From Isoptericola sp044389085 (GTDB lineage: Bacteria; Actinomycetota; Actinomycetes; Actinomycetales; Cellulomonadaceae), in NCBI RefSeq assembly GCF_044389085.1, contig NZ_JBIRXP010000006.1, forward strand, positions 186,001 through 250,000: a stretch of 64,000 nt of DNA. The letters are read 5' to 3'. Shown one piece after another: positions 50,873-59,852 of the stretch. Position numbers and translations under genes: made by a program. The notes beneath the pieces are model-generated. The model did not search any database. It saw nothing but the letters and a program-made list of their open reading frames with translations, and was not told the DNA's origin. Position 1 is the stretch's first letter. Each line of letters starts with the position of its first letter.

Positions 50873-51694
50873 ATGCCTCGATCCGCCGCCCGTCGTTCCG
50901 TCGTGGCCGCAGTCGCCGGCGCGCTCGTCACCTCCACGATGGTGGTGCCGGCCGCGGCGGCCACTGCGAGCCCCGCGGACGCCGTCACCCAGTCCGCCGT
51001 CACCCGGTCCGCCGTCGCTCCGTCCGCCCGCACCCAGCCGGTGCGCACCGCCGCTGCCGGCGGCGTCCGTTGGGTGAAGTGGAACAGGGCGGCCCTGACG
51101 AAGACGGCGTCCAGCCGCTCCCGCACCGTCGCCCGGCCGGACGCCGGCACCAGGCTGCGGGTCCTCGACCGGGGCCGGTACCGCCTTCAGGTGCGCACCC
51201 CTGCGGGCAAGGTCGGCTGGGTGTCGAAGAAGGCCGTGACTCAGGTCCGGCTGAAGGACGTGTCCGGCACCCGGTACACCCGCGGCAAGGTCACGCTGAC
51301 CAAGGACATCGGCTCGCGCTCGACGAAGGTCACGCAGGCACGTCTCGGCACCAGGGTCACCGTCCTGGCACGGACCACCGGCCGCGAGAACAACCGCGTC
51401 AAGGTGCGGGTCCCCGGCGGGAGGACCGGCTGGATCTCGACCAGCCGCATCTCGAAGCGCGACGTGTGGGGGCAGCTCGCGCGCTGCGAGTCGGGCGGGA
51501 ACCCCCGCACCAACACCGGCAACGGGTTCTACGGGCTGTACCAGTTCACGGGGCGCACGTGGCACGCCGTGGGTGGCCAGGGGCTGCCGCACCGCCACAG
51601 CAAGGGCGAGCAGACCAAGCGCGCGCAGATCCTGCAGGACCGCGCCGGCTGGGGGCAGTGGCCGCACTGCACCCGCAAGCTCGGCCTTCGCTGA
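50873..51694 (+). CDS. Resuscitation-promoting-factor-type transglycosylase with SH3-like repeats
   Basis: 273 residues. A signal peptide (about 1-30) leads to two bacterial SH3-like repeats (about 65-190; TRLRVLDRGRYRLQVRTPAG and TRVTVLARTTGRENNRVKV). The C-terminal 70 residues are an Rpf/transglycosylase-like domain: LARCESGGNPRTNTGNGFYG, with the catalytic Glu in CESGGN, then LYQFTGRTWHAVGG and a Cys-containing end. It should cleave peptidoglycan glycan strands and aid growth from dormancy. No riboswitch was recognised in the 154-nt leader region. Confidence 0.9.
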   Translation: MPRSAARRSVVAAVAGALVTSTMVVPAAAATASPADAVTQSAVTRSAVAPSARTQPVRTAAAGGVRWVKWNRAALTKTASSRSRTVARPDAGTRLRVLDRGRYRLQVRTPAGKVGWVSKKAVTQVRLKDVSGTRYTRGKVTLTKDIGSRSTKVTQARLGTRVTVLARTTGRENNRVKVRVPGGRTGWISTSRISKRDVWGQLARCESGGNPRTNTGNGFYGLYQFTGRTWHAVGGQGLPHRHSKGEQTKRAQILQDRAGWGQWPHCTRKLGLR

Positions 51695-51721
51695 CCCGGC
51701 CGGCGCCCACGACGTCGCCGG

Positions 51722-53026
51722 TCAGCCGGCGAGGACGGCCTGCATCGCGCGGGACAGGTACCAGGGGTCGACGACGGCCGTGAGCTCGCGCGCGGAGTGC
51801 ATCGACAGGATCGCGGCGCCGACGTCGACGACGCGGATGCCGAGGCGGGTCGCGGTGATCGGCCCCGTGGTCGAGCCGCACGGCACGACGTTGTTCGAGA
51901 CGAACTCCTGGCTGGGCACGCCGGCCGCGGCGCACGCCGCCTGCCAGCGCGCCGCGCCGTGCGCGTCGGTGGCGTAGCGCTGGTTGGCGTTGATCTTGAG
52001 GATCGGTCCGCCGCCCGCGTGCGGGTGGTTCGCGGGGTCGTGCCGCTCGGGGTAGTTCGGGTGCACGGCGTGCCCGACGTCGGACGACACGCACAGCGAC
52101 GCCGCGAACGCCCGCGCCCGCTCGTCCTCCGCCGCGCCGAGCCCGGCGGACACGCGCCGCAGCACGTCCTCGAGGAACGGGCCGGCCGCGCCGGAGCGCG
52201 AGCCGGAACCGATCTCCTCGTGGTCGAACGCCGCGACGACGCCGATCCCGGTGAGGTCCTCGGGCGCGACGGCGAGCAGCGCGGTGATCGCGGCGTGCGT
52301 CGAGAGCTGGTTGTCCAGCCGCGGCGACGCCCACAGCGCCTCGCCGATGCCGAACGCGCGCGGCGGCTGCGTCTCGGCGAGCACGACGTCGTAGCCGAGC
52401 ACGGCGTCGGCGGCGACGTCGTCGCCCGCCGCCGCGGCGAGCTCCGCCAGCACGTCGGCCTGCGACACGTCCCCGAGCCCGACGACGGGCTGGGTGTGCC
52501 GCTGCTTGTCGAGCGTCAGGCCCTCGTTCGCGGACCGGTCGAGGTGGATCGCGAGCTGCGGGATGCGCGCGATCGGGCCGGTGCGCACCAGGTGCTCCGT
52601 CCCGTCCGCGGTGACCAGCCGGCCGGCGAGCTCCACCTCGCGGTCCAGCCACGAGTTGAGCAGCGGCCCGCCGTACACCTCGACCCCGGCCTGCACCCAG
52701 CCGTCGCGCCCGGTCGTGGGCTTCGGCTTGAGCTTGAACCCGGTGGAGTCGGTGTGCGTGCCGAGGATGGTGAACGGCGTCGTCGCGCCCGCCGACGGCG
52801 GCAGGGCGACCGCGATCACCGAACCGTCGCGCACGACGACGTAGCGCCCGCCCGGCACGACGTCCCACGCGGCCTTCTCGTCCAGCCGCACGTAGCCCGC
52901 GGCCTCCGCGCGGCGGGCCACCTCCAGCGCGGCGTGGTACGACGACGGCGAGGCGGAGACGAACGCCCCCAGGTCCTCGGTGTGGGCGCGGGCTGCTGCG
53001 GGAACGACGTCGGGCATGCCCGTCAT
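51722..53026 (-). CDS. apeB: M18 family aminopeptidase
   Basis: 434 residues. GTHTDSTGFKLKPKP contains the first metal His-x-Asp, SPRLDNQLSTHAAI the bridging Asp, FDHEEIGSGSRSGAAG the catalytic Glu-Glu, SSDVGHAVHPNY a metal Asp, and AILSMHSARE the last His. Full length for the family. It is a cytosolic aminopeptidase that usually prefers acidic or neutral N-terminal residues. ATG 53026 (53017 also possible). Confidence 0.95.
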   Translation of the reverse strand: MTGMPDVVPAAARAHTEDLGAFVSASPSSYHAALEVARRAEAAGYVRLDEKAAWDVVPGGRYVVVRDGSVIAVALPPSAGATTPFTILGTHTDSTGFKLKPKPTTGRDGWVQAGVEVYGGPLLNSWLDREVELAGRLVTADGTEHLVRTGPIARIPQLAIHLDRSANEGLTLDKQRHTQPVVGLGDVSQADVLAELAAAAGDDVAADAVLGYDVVLAETQPPRAFGIGEALWASPRLDNQLSTHAAITALLAVAPEDLTGIGVVAAFDHEEIGSGSRSGAAGPFLEDVLRRVSAGLGAAEDERARAFAASLCVSSDVGHAVHPNYPERHDPANHPHAGGGPILKINANQRYATDAHGAARWQAACAAAGVPSQEFVSNNVVPCGSTTGPITATRLGIRVVDVGAAILSMHSARELTAVVDPWYLSRAMQAVLAG

Positions 53027-53045
53027 CTTCCCACGCGGCCGGTCG

Positions 53046-54491
53046 TCACTCGCCGCGCGGCGGGCCGATGTACCCGTCGACGAACTGCATCCACCGGCCC
53101 TCTCCGTCGATCGTCAGCCGCCAGCCCTCGTAGTCGGGCCGCGGGCCCGTGCTCCACTCCTGCGCCTCCTGCTCGGTGAGCGCGCCGGCGTCCACCGCGT
53201 CTCGCCAGTCCTCGGCCGTGGCCTGGCACACGCCGCCGTCCATGCGCGGCCAGGCGTACGCCCGGTCGGCGTCCTCGCGGCCGTCCGACCCCATCTCGCA
53301 GGGCGTCGTGCCGGAGAGCAGCCGGGCGAGGATCGCGTAGACCTCCTCGTCGTCCTCGGCCCCGGGCAGCGCCAGGAGCTCGGCCGGCGGCTGCCCGCCC
53401 CAGTTCAGGTCGTGCCGGTCGGCCGCCTCGGCGAGCGCGGTCAGCCGCTCGTCGTCGCAGGAGCGGGCCGCGTCGAACAGCGAGACCGCGGTGACCTGCA
53501 CCGCCTCGGGGAGGCCCGCGACGTCCGGGTCCGGCAGGTCGAGCCCGCGCGCGGAGCACTCCGGCCCGGCCGCGTTCGAGGCGCCCTCCGGCGCCGTCGC
53601 GGAAGCTGTCCCGGCCGTCGGGTCCTCGAGCGTCACGGTGACCGGGTCGGACACCACGAGCTCGACGTCCGAGAGGTCGGAGGTCCAGAGCTGCACGAAC
53701 GCGCGCACCTGATAAGTGCCGGCGCCGAGCACCGCCCGGAACTCGTCGGTGGCGACGCCGTCCACGGTGCGGCGGTCGGGGAAGCAGGTGCTGAGCGTCG
53801 AGTCCTCCGCCTCGCGGTCCGCGGGAGCGTCGCCGACCTGGTCGATGCCGCCCTCGGTCGTGTTGACGCCGACGTCGACAACCCACGCGCCTTCCTGCCA
53901 CAGCAGGGTGGGCGCACTCACCCGGAGCCCGGCGTCGCTCGCCTGCTCCATCGTGAGACGGGTCGGTGCACGCCAGGTCTGCACGGTCTCGGTGCCGTCG
54001 GCGCTGGTGTCGTCCTCGAGCGTCGGGTCGCCGAGCAGCTCCAGCCGGTGGCCGTCGGCTTTCGCCGGGAGGTCGTCGAACCGCATGCCGCACACGAGGT
54101 CCGTGCCTTCGAGCCACGACGGCTGGTAGCCCGTCTCGGTCATGGCGACCTCCGGCGGGGACGGGGCAGCGGAGCCCTCGTCCGGGGAGGGGTCGCCGGA
54201 AGGCGACGGTGACGGCGTCGGGCTGGTCGCCGGCCCGGGCAGCGGCTGCGGCGCGTCGGGCAGCAGCGCGGCGCCGCCCAGCACCAGCCCGGCGGCGACG
54301 GCGAGCGTCGTGGCGGCGATCCCGGCCTGCTTGACGGACCGGCGCCGCCGCACCCGGCGGCGCACCGCCCCGAGGGCGCCGTCGAGGCCCGAGGCCGACG
54401 CCCCCAGGCCGGCCAGGGCGTCCAGCTCGCGCCGCAGCGCCTCGTCGGTGCGGGCGTCCGCCCAGTCGTCCCGCGCGTGGTTCGTGCTCAT
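53046..54491 (-). CDS. Membrane protein coupled to the ECF sigma factor (anti-sigma-like)
   Basis: 481 residues from ATG 54491; the start overlaps the sigma factor stop (ATGA). Residues 1-50 are a cytoplasmic Asp/Arg-rich segment, then one membrane helix (about 54-76), a Pro/Ser linker, and an extracellular domain of 380 residues with several Cys. The position suggests it binds the sigma factor and senses something outside. No zinc-binding anti-sigma motif (HxxxCxxC) is visible, so the anti-sigma role is inferred from coupling. Confidence 0.75.
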   Translation of the reverse strand: MSTNHARDDWADARTDEALRRELDALAGLGASASGLDGALGAVRRRVRRRRSVKQAGIAATTLAVAAGLVLGGAALLPDAPQPLPGPATSPTPSPSPSGDPSPDEGSAAPSPPEVAMTETGYQPSWLEGTDLVCGMRFDDLPAKADGHRLELLGDPTLEDDTSADGTETVQTWRAPTRLTMEQASDAGLRVSAPTLLWQEGAWVVDVGVNTTEGGIDQVGDAPADREAEDSTLSTCFPDRRTVDGVATDEFRAVLGAGTYQVRAFVQLWTSDLSDVELVVSDPVTVTLEDPTAGTASATAPEGASNAAGPECSARGLDLPDPDVAGLPEAVQVTAVSLFDAARSCDDERLTALAEAADRHDLNWGGQPPAELLALPGAEDDEEVYAILARLLSGTTPCEMGSDGREDADRAYAWPRMDGGVCQATAEDWRDAVDAGALTEQEAQEWSTGPRPDYEGWRLTIDGEGRWMQFVDGYIGPPRGE

Positions 54492-55096
54492 CGCCCCGCC
54501 CTCCGTCCCGTCGTCGTGCTCGTCGTGATGACCGCCGTCGGGCCGTCGGGCCTCTCCGCGCGGTCGTCGTCGGGCACCCGCAGCACGTCCCGCAGCGTCA
54601 CCGTCGCGTCCGCCAGGTAGCGCTTGACCGTGCCCTGCGCGAGCCCGAGCACGTCGGCCACCTGCGGCACCGTGAGGTCCTCGAGGTAGCGCAGGACGAC
54701 GCACGCCCGCTCGCGCGGGGCCAGGCGGCCGAGCGCGGCGGCGACGTCCGCCCGCGCCGTCGCGCCCGACGCCGCGCCGCGCACCCGGTCGTCGGTGGCC
54801 ACGAGCGGTCGCGCAGCCGCCCAACGCTTCTTCCTCCGGTGCTCGTCGAGGAAGAGGGTGAGGATCGCGCGCCGCACGTACGCCTCGCTCGTCCCGCCGC
54901 CGTCGAGCGGGTGCACGAGCGACCCGTCGCGCGCCTCGCCGGAGCCGCGGCGAAGTCGCGCGAACACCTTGACCAGCGCGTCCTGCACCAGGTCCTCCGC
55001 GAGCCGTTGATCCCCGCAGAGCACGTAGGCGTACCCGACCAGGGCGCGGCCTCGTGCCCGTGCGAGCTCGGCGAGCTCGTCCTCCCAGCGACTCAT
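54488..55096 (-). CDS. ECF (SigE-family) RNA polymerase sigma factor
   Basis: 202 residues. Region 2: GYAYVLCGDQRLAEDLVQDA, LVKVFARL; region 4: LAPRERACVVLRYLEDLTVP, QVADVLGLAQGTVKRYLADA, the usual ECF HTH. An insert between the two regions (RGSGEARDGSLVHPLDGGGT) is longer than normal. GGTGGATC lies upstream of ATG 55096. Cotranscribed with the membrane protein gene. Confidence 0.93.
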   Translation of the reverse strand: MSRWEDELAELARARGRALVGYAYVLCGDQRLAEDLVQDALVKVFARLRRGSGEARDGSLVHPLDGGGTSEAYVRRAILTLFLDEHRRKKRWAAARPLVATDDRVRGAASGATARADVAAALGRLAPRERACVVLRYLEDLTVPQVADVLGLAQGTVKRYLADATVTLRDVLRVPDDDRAERPDGPTAVITTSTTTGRRAGR

Positions 55097-55186
55097 CGTC
55101 GATCCACCGGTCCCTCCCGTGCCGTCCTCACCCGCTGGGACGGTCGGGGGACGGGAAACGTTGGGGACAGGATTCCACGGCGGTTC

Positions 55187-55213
55187 GTGACGGCCGTCAC
55201 ATGTGGGTAGACT
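55187..55213 (+). promoter_or_regulatory. hppA promoter with overlapping GTGA-N6-TCAC palindrome
   Basis: GTGACGGCCGTCAC (55187-55200) is a 14-nt palindrome with Crp/GlxR-like half-sites. -10 TAGACT lies at 55208-55213, so the palindrome covers the -35 position. A repressing role is plausible. Confidence 0.5.
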
Positions 55214-55221
55214 CCCCGGCA

Positions 55222-55247
55222 TCCCGCCGTCAACGGCGACGGCGGGA
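55222..55247 (+). other. Structured hppA leader hairpin
   Basis: TCCCGCCGTC and GACGGCGGGA form a perfect 10-bp stem with a 6-nt loop. A second stem GGACGG/CCGTCC follows at about 55257-55274. The leader is about 90 nt, unusual where many genes are leaderless. No known riboswitch class was recognised. Confidence 0.45.
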
Positions 55248-55308
55248 CCTTCCCACGGACGGTCGACGCCGTCCCTGCCGGGTCGAGGAAGCACGTCAAG
55301 GAGGACGG

Positions 55309-57597
55309 ATGCTCACGTTCGGTTCCAGCAGCATCACGATCGTCGCGGTCATCGCCGTCATCGCACTGGCCGCGCTCGTGTGCGCGGGCACCCTGCGGCG
55401 GCAGGTGCTCGCCGCCCCCGAGGGCACCCCAGCCATGCAGGAGATCGGGCGCGCCGTCCAGGAGGGGGCGTCGGCCTATCTCAACCGCCAGTTCCGCACG
55501 CTCGCGATCTTCGCCGTCGTGGTGTTCGCGCTGCTCTTCCTGCTGCCGGGAGACGGCGGGGTCCGGGTGGGCCGGTCGATCGCGTTCCTGTTCGGGGCCG
55601 CGTTCTCCGCGGCGATCGGCTACCTGGGCATGTGGCTCGCGGTGCGCGCCAACGTGCGGGTGGCGGCCGCGTCGACCCGCCCCGACGGTCGCGCCGAGGG
55701 CGCGCGGATCGCGTTCCGCACCGGCGGCGTCGTGGGCATGTCGGTGGTGGGCCTGGGGCTGCTGGGGGCGGCGCTCGTCGTGCTCGTGTACCGCACCGAG
55801 GCACCCGCCGTGCTGGAGGGCTTCGGCTTCGGAGCAGCGCTGCTCGCCATGTTCATGCGCGTCGGCGGCGGCATCTTCACCAAGGCCGCCGACGTCGGCG
55901 CCGACCTGGTCGGCAAGGTCGAGCAGCACATCCCGGAGGACGACCCCCGCAACGCCGCGACCATCGCGGACAACGTGGGCGACAACGTCGGCGACTGCGC
56001 GGGCATGGCCGCCGACCTCTTCGAGTCGTACGCCGTCACCCTCGTCGCCGCGCTCATCCTGGGCCGGGCGGTGATGGGCGAGGAGGGCCTCGTCTTCCCG
56101 CTGATCGTCACCGCGGTCGGCGCCTTCGTGGCGCTCCTCGGGGTGCTGGTCACCCGCGTGCGCGGCAGCGAGAACGGCCTCAAGGCCATCAACCGCGGCT
56201 TCTACCTGTCCGCCGTCGTCGGCGCGCTGCTGGCCGCGGTCGCCGCGTTCCTCTACCTGCCGTCGTCGTTCGCCGAGCTGTCCGGCACCGCCGAGCTGGG
56301 CGAGCTCACCGCCGACCCGCGCGTCGTCGCGGCGCTGGCCGTCGTCATCGGCGTGGTGCTGGCGGGGATCATCCTGTGGATCACCGGGTACTTCACCGGC
56401 ACGACGTCGAAGCCGACGCTGCACGTCGCGGCGACGTCGCGCACCGGCGCGGCGACCGTCGTGCTGTCCGGCATCGGGGTGGGCTTCGAGTCCGCCGTGT
56501 ACACCGCGGGCGTCATCGCCGCCGCGATCTGCGGCGTCTTCCTGCTGGCGGGCGGGTCGCTCTGGCTGTCGCTCTTCCTCGTCGCCCTCGCGGGCTGCGG
56601 CCTGCTCACCACGGTGGGCGTCATCGTCGCGATGGACACCTTCGGGCCGGTGAGCGACAACGCGCAGGGCATCGCCGAGATGTCCGGCGACGTCGACGAC
56701 GAGGCCGCGCAGATCCTCACGGACCTCGACGCGGTGGGCAACACCACCAAGGCCATCACCAAGGGGATCGCGATCGCGACGGCGGTGCTCGCCGCGACGG
56801 CCCTGTTCGGGTCGTACGCCGACGCCGTGTCGACGGCGCTGGGCGAGGTCGCCGAGCGGGGCGCGGGGCTGGTCCCGTCCATGCTCAGCTTCGAGATCGT
56901 CTCGCCCGTGACGCTGGTGGGCGTGATCCTCGGCGCCGCCACCGTGTTCCTCTTCTCGGGCCTGGCCATCGACGCGGTCACCCGGGCGGCGGGCGCGATC
57001 GTCTTCGAGGTGCGGCGCCAGTTCCGCGAGCACCCCGGGATCATGACGTACGAGGAGCGGCCCGAGTACGGCAAGGTCGTGGACATCTGCACCCGCGACT
57101 CGCTGCGCGAGCTCGCCACGCCCGGCCTGCTGGCCGCGTTCGCCCCGATCGCGGTCGGCTTCGGGCTCGGCGTCGGGCCGCTCGCCGGCTTCCTCGGCGG
57201 GGCGATCGGCGCCGGTGTGCTCATGGCGGTCTTCCTCGCCAACGCCGGCGGCGCCTGGGACAACGCGAAGAAGATCGTCGAGGACGGCGCGTACGGGGGC
57301 AAGGGCTCCGCGGCGCACGACGCCACCGTCATCGGCGACACGGTCGGCGACCCGTTCAAGGACACCGCCGGGCCCGCCATCAATCCGCTCATCAAGGTGA
57401 TGAACCTCGTGTCGGTGCTGATCGCGCCCGCCGTGGTGATGCTGAGCGTGCCGGCCGACGCGAACCAGGCGCTGCGTCTCGTCATCGCCGTCGTCGCGGC
57501 GGGCATCGCGTTCGGCGCGGTCATCATGTCCCGCCTGCGCGCCGCCCGCGTGGACCGCGAGCAGGCCGACGAGACGGCGAGCGTCCCCGCGCGATAG
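55309..57597 (+). CDS. hppA: Membrane-bound proton-translocating pyrophosphatase
   Basis: 762 residues from ATG 55309 with AAGGAGG 5 nt upstream. About 16 membrane helices. DVGADLVGKVEQHIPEDDPR, ADNVGDNVGDCAGMAADLFE and the C-terminal GDTVGDPFKDTAGPAINPLI are the pyrophosphate-binding motifs. GNTTKAITKG has Lys at the position that marks K+-independent enzymes (Ala in K+-dependent ones). It couples pyrophosphate hydrolysis to proton export. A 14-bp hairpin follows. Confidence 0.97.
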   Translation: MLTFGSSSITIVAVIAVIALAALVCAGTLRRQVLAAPEGTPAMQEIGRAVQEGASAYLNRQFRTLAIFAVVVFALLFLLPGDGGVRVGRSIAFLFGAAFSAAIGYLGMWLAVRANVRVAAASTRPDGRAEGARIAFRTGGVVGMSVVGLGLLGAALVVLVYRTEAPAVLEGFGFGAALLAMFMRVGGGIFTKAADVGADLVGKVEQHIPEDDPRNAATIADNVGDNVGDCAGMAADLFESYAVTLVAALILGRAVMGEEGLVFPLIVTAVGAFVALLGVLVTRVRGSENGLKAINRGFYLSAVVGALLAAVAAFLYLPSSFAELSGTAELGELTADPRVVAALAVVIGVVLAGIILWITGYFTGTTSKPTLHVAATSRTGAATVVLSGIGVGFESAVYTAGVIAAAICGVFLLAGGSLWLSLFLVALAGCGLLTTVGVIVAMDTFGPVSDNAQGIAEMSGDVDDEAAQILTDLDAVGNTTKAITKGIAIATAVLAATALFGSYADAVSTALGEVAERGAGLVPSMLSFEIVSPVTLVGVILGAATVFLFSGLAIDAVTRAAGAIVFEVRRQFREHPGIMTYEERPEYGKVVDICTRDSLRELATPGLLAAFAPIAVGFGLGVGPLAGFLGGAIGAGVLMAVFLANAGGAWDNAKKIVEDGAYGGKGSAAHDATVIGDTVGDPFKDTAGPAINPLIKVMNLVSVLIAPAVVMLSVPADANQALRLVIAVVAAGIAFGAVIMSRLRAARVDREQADETASVPAR

Positions 57598-57619
57598 GGC
57601 GGCTCGCACCGGACGAGCC

Positions 57620-57652
57620 CGGGCCGGGCCGCGCACGTCGCGGCCCGGCCCG
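57620..57652 (+). terminator. 14-bp terminator hairpin after hppA
   Basis: CGGGCCGGGCCGCG pairs perfectly with CGCGGCCCGGCCCG around CACGT, 22 nt after the hppA stop, in a convergent gap. Confidence 0.75.
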
Positions 57653-57669
57653 AGCGTCTCGCGGGCGGT

Positions 57670-58236
57670 CTAGAAGCCGGTGCGGCCGTCGATGCACTCG
57701 CGCAGCAGGTCGGCGTGCCCCGCGTGCCGGGCGTACTCCTCGACGAGGTGCTCGAGGATGTCGCGCACCGTCGAGGTCGAGTCGTCGAACACCACGACGC
57801 GGGCCATGTCCGCGTCCGTCTGGGTGGCGAGCCAGGCGTCGCCCGCGGCCGTCTCCCGCCGCCAGGCGGCCCACGCCTCCGCGACGACCGCCGGGTCGGC
57901 GACGGCGCCGTCGAAGTCCCAGTCCGGGCCGCCGTCCGCGACGTAGAGCTTCGGCAGGCCCATGTCGCCCTGCAGCACCCGGCGGAACCAGGAGTGCTCC
58001 ACCTTCGCCAGGTGGCGCACCAGGCCGAGCAGCGACAGCGTCGAGGGCGGCACGGAGCGCCGTGCGAGCTGCTCGTCGTCGAGCCCGTCGCACTTCATCT
58101 CGATCGTGGCGCGGTAGGAGCGCAGGTAGGACCAGTGGGTCTCCAGCTCCCCGACCGGGTCGGCCCACTGCTGTCGTGGGTCGTCCTCGGGGTCCACCCA
58201 CAGGTCGGGGAACTGCCGCTGCGTCGCGTCGCTCAT
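57670..58236 (-). CDS. DinB family protein (DUF664), paralogue 1
   Basis: 188 residues from ATG 58236, overlapping the upstream stop (ATGA). SLLGLVRHLAKVEHSWFRRV and EYARHAGHADLLRECIDGRT supply the three His of the DinB four-helix bundle; actinobacterial members are often mycothiol-dependent transferases. About half identical to the gene at 59211. Substrate unknown. Confidence 0.9.
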   Translation of the reverse strand: MSDATQRQFPDLWVDPEDDPRQQWADPVGELETHWSYLRSYRATIEMKCDGLDDEQLARRSVPPSTLSLLGLVRHLAKVEHSWFRRVLQGDMGLPKLYVADGGPDWDFDGAVADPAVVAEAWAAWRRETAAGDAWLATQTDADMARVVVFDDSTSTVRDILEHLVEEYARHAGHADLLRECIDGRTGF

Positions 58237-59168
58237 CCGGACATCCGACCGTCGTGGCGGTCGCGGCGCAACCTCATACTCCGCACCACGGCGCCGGCGA
58301 CCCCGGCCCCGACCCCCACCGCCGCGGCGACGCCGAACGCCCACCACAGCTGCGTGCGCAGCGGCACCAGGAGGGCGTCGACGGTGTCGTCCAGCACGGG
58401 GCGCCCCGCCGACCCGACGTCGACGCCGGCGAAGACCGTCCGGACGGCCTCGGGCAGGAGCACCAGGAGCACCAGCATCGCGACGGCGGTCGCCACCCCG
58501 GTCACGGCGACCGTGCCCAGGCGCCGGCCCGGGCGGGCGACGAGGGCGGCCAGGACGGCGAGCAGGACGGTCGCCGGCAGCGCCCAGGGGGTCCACCGGT
58601 CGAGGGTCGCGACCGCCGACTGGGCGGTGGCAAGGTCTTCGGACGCGTACAGGACCACGTCCGCACCGGTGTCCGCGAAGCCCTCGGGGACGGGCAGCCC
58701 CCGGTCGCGCAGCGCCTGCCCGACCGCCTCCAGGAACGGGTCCAGGGGCAGCGTCACGACGCCGTCGGCCGCGTCGACCAGGTCGCTCTCGTCGCGCAGC
58801 ACCGCCACGGCCGCGGCGTGCCCCTGCCGGGTGGCCTCCTGCCACGCGGGCGCGAACGCGTCGGAGCGCACGAACGCGTCGGCCACCTCGCCGATCACGG
58901 GGCGCAGCGCCCCCGCGAGCGCCCCGGAGTCGATCCGGCCGACCACGGCGCCGGTGAGCACCTCGGCGACGGCGTCCTGGGTGGTGATCTCGTCGGCCAG
59001 CGGGGCGGTCGCCGCGACGTACGCGTCCGTGTCCAGCAGCGTGTGCTCGGCGTACCGCGCCGGCACCGTGACCACGGCGGCCAGCACCGCGAGCAGCACC
59101 AGGACGCCGCTGAGGAAGCTCCGCACACCCGCGGTGGCCGTCGTGCCCGTGCCCGTCGTGCCGGTCAT
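58233..59168 (-). CDS. Four-helix membrane protein with large extracellular domain, unknown function
   Basis: 311 residues from ATG 59168 (GTG 59177 also possible). One N-terminal helix (GVLVLLAVLAAVVTVPARYA), about 170 extracellular residues (YVAATAPLADEITTQDAVAE), and three more helices. Coupled by ATGA to a DinB gene. It resembles conserved integral membrane proteins of actinobacteria with no assigned function. Confidence 0.75.
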   Translation of the reverse strand: MTGTTGTGTTATAGVRSFLSGVLVLLAVLAAVVTVPARYAEHTLLDTDAYVAATAPLADEITTQDAVAEVLTGAVVGRIDSGALAGALRPVIGEVADAFVRSDAFAPAWQEATRQGHAAAVAVLRDESDLVDAADGVVTLPLDPFLEAVGQALRDRGLPVPEGFADTGADVVLYASEDLATAQSAVATLDRWTPWALPATVLLAVLAALVARPGRRLGTVAVTGVATAVAMLVLLVLLPEAVRTVFAGVDVGSAGRPVLDDTVDALLVPLRTQLWWAFGVAAAVGVGAGVAGAVVRSMRLRRDRHDGRMSG

Positions 59169-59210
59169 GATCGGCACGCTACGCGGCCGCGGCCGCGGCC
59201 ACAGCGCGGG

Positions 59211-59753
59211 CTACAGACCCGTGCGCCCGTCGATGCACTCGCGCAGCAGGTCCACGTGCCCCATGTGGCGGGCGTACTCCTCGAGCACGTGCAGCAGCAC
59301 GTCGCGCGCCTCGACGGTGCCGCCGTCGTAGGGCACCTCGCGGCCCAGGTCCTCGCCGGCGAAGCAGTCGTCCGCGACCTCCACGGCGCGGTGCCAGGCG
59401 TCCCACGCCTCGTCGACGCAGGTGTTGTCCGGCAGGGCGCCGTCGAGGTCGACGTCGGGGTAGCCGGGCAGCTCGAACGGGCCGCGCTCGTCGCGTCCCT
59501 GCAGCACGCGGCGGAACCAGTGGTGCTCCACGTTCGCGAGGTGGCGGACGAGCCCCAGCAGCGACAGCGTCGAGGGCGGCACGGAGCGCCGCGCGAGCTG
59601 GGAGGCGTCCAGGCCCTCGCACTTCATGACCAGCGTCATGCGGTACCGGCACAGGTACTCCCAGAGGGTCTCCTTCTCGCCGACCGGGTCGACGCCCGTC
59701 GCTCGGGGGTCGTTCTCGGGATGCACCCACAGGCCGGGCGTGGTAGAGGTCAC
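59211..59753 (-). CDS. DinB family protein (DUF664), paralogue 2
   Basis: 180 residues from GTG 59753. SLLGLVRHLANVEHHWFRRV and EYARHMGHVDLLRECIDGRT mirror paralogue 1, with the same three His. The N-terminus (LWVHPENDPRATGVDPVGEK) is also parallel. Probable local duplication split by the membrane protein gene. Confidence 0.9.
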   Translation of the reverse strand: MTSTTPGLWVHPENDPRATGVDPVGEKETLWEYLCRYRMTLVMKCEGLDASQLARRSVPPSTLSLLGLVRHLANVEHHWFRRVLQGRDERGPFELPGYPDVDLDGALPDNTCVDEAWDAWHRAVEVADDCFAGEDLGREVPYDGGTVEARDVLLHVLEEYARHMGHVDLLRECIDGRTGL

Positions 59754-59852
59754 GCGCGTAATCTGGCCGAACGCCCGCCACGGGTCAAGCGAGGTGCTCT
59801 CACCTGCGGTGACGTTCCGCCGACGCAGGCTCTCCCGGTAGCCTTCGGCAGC

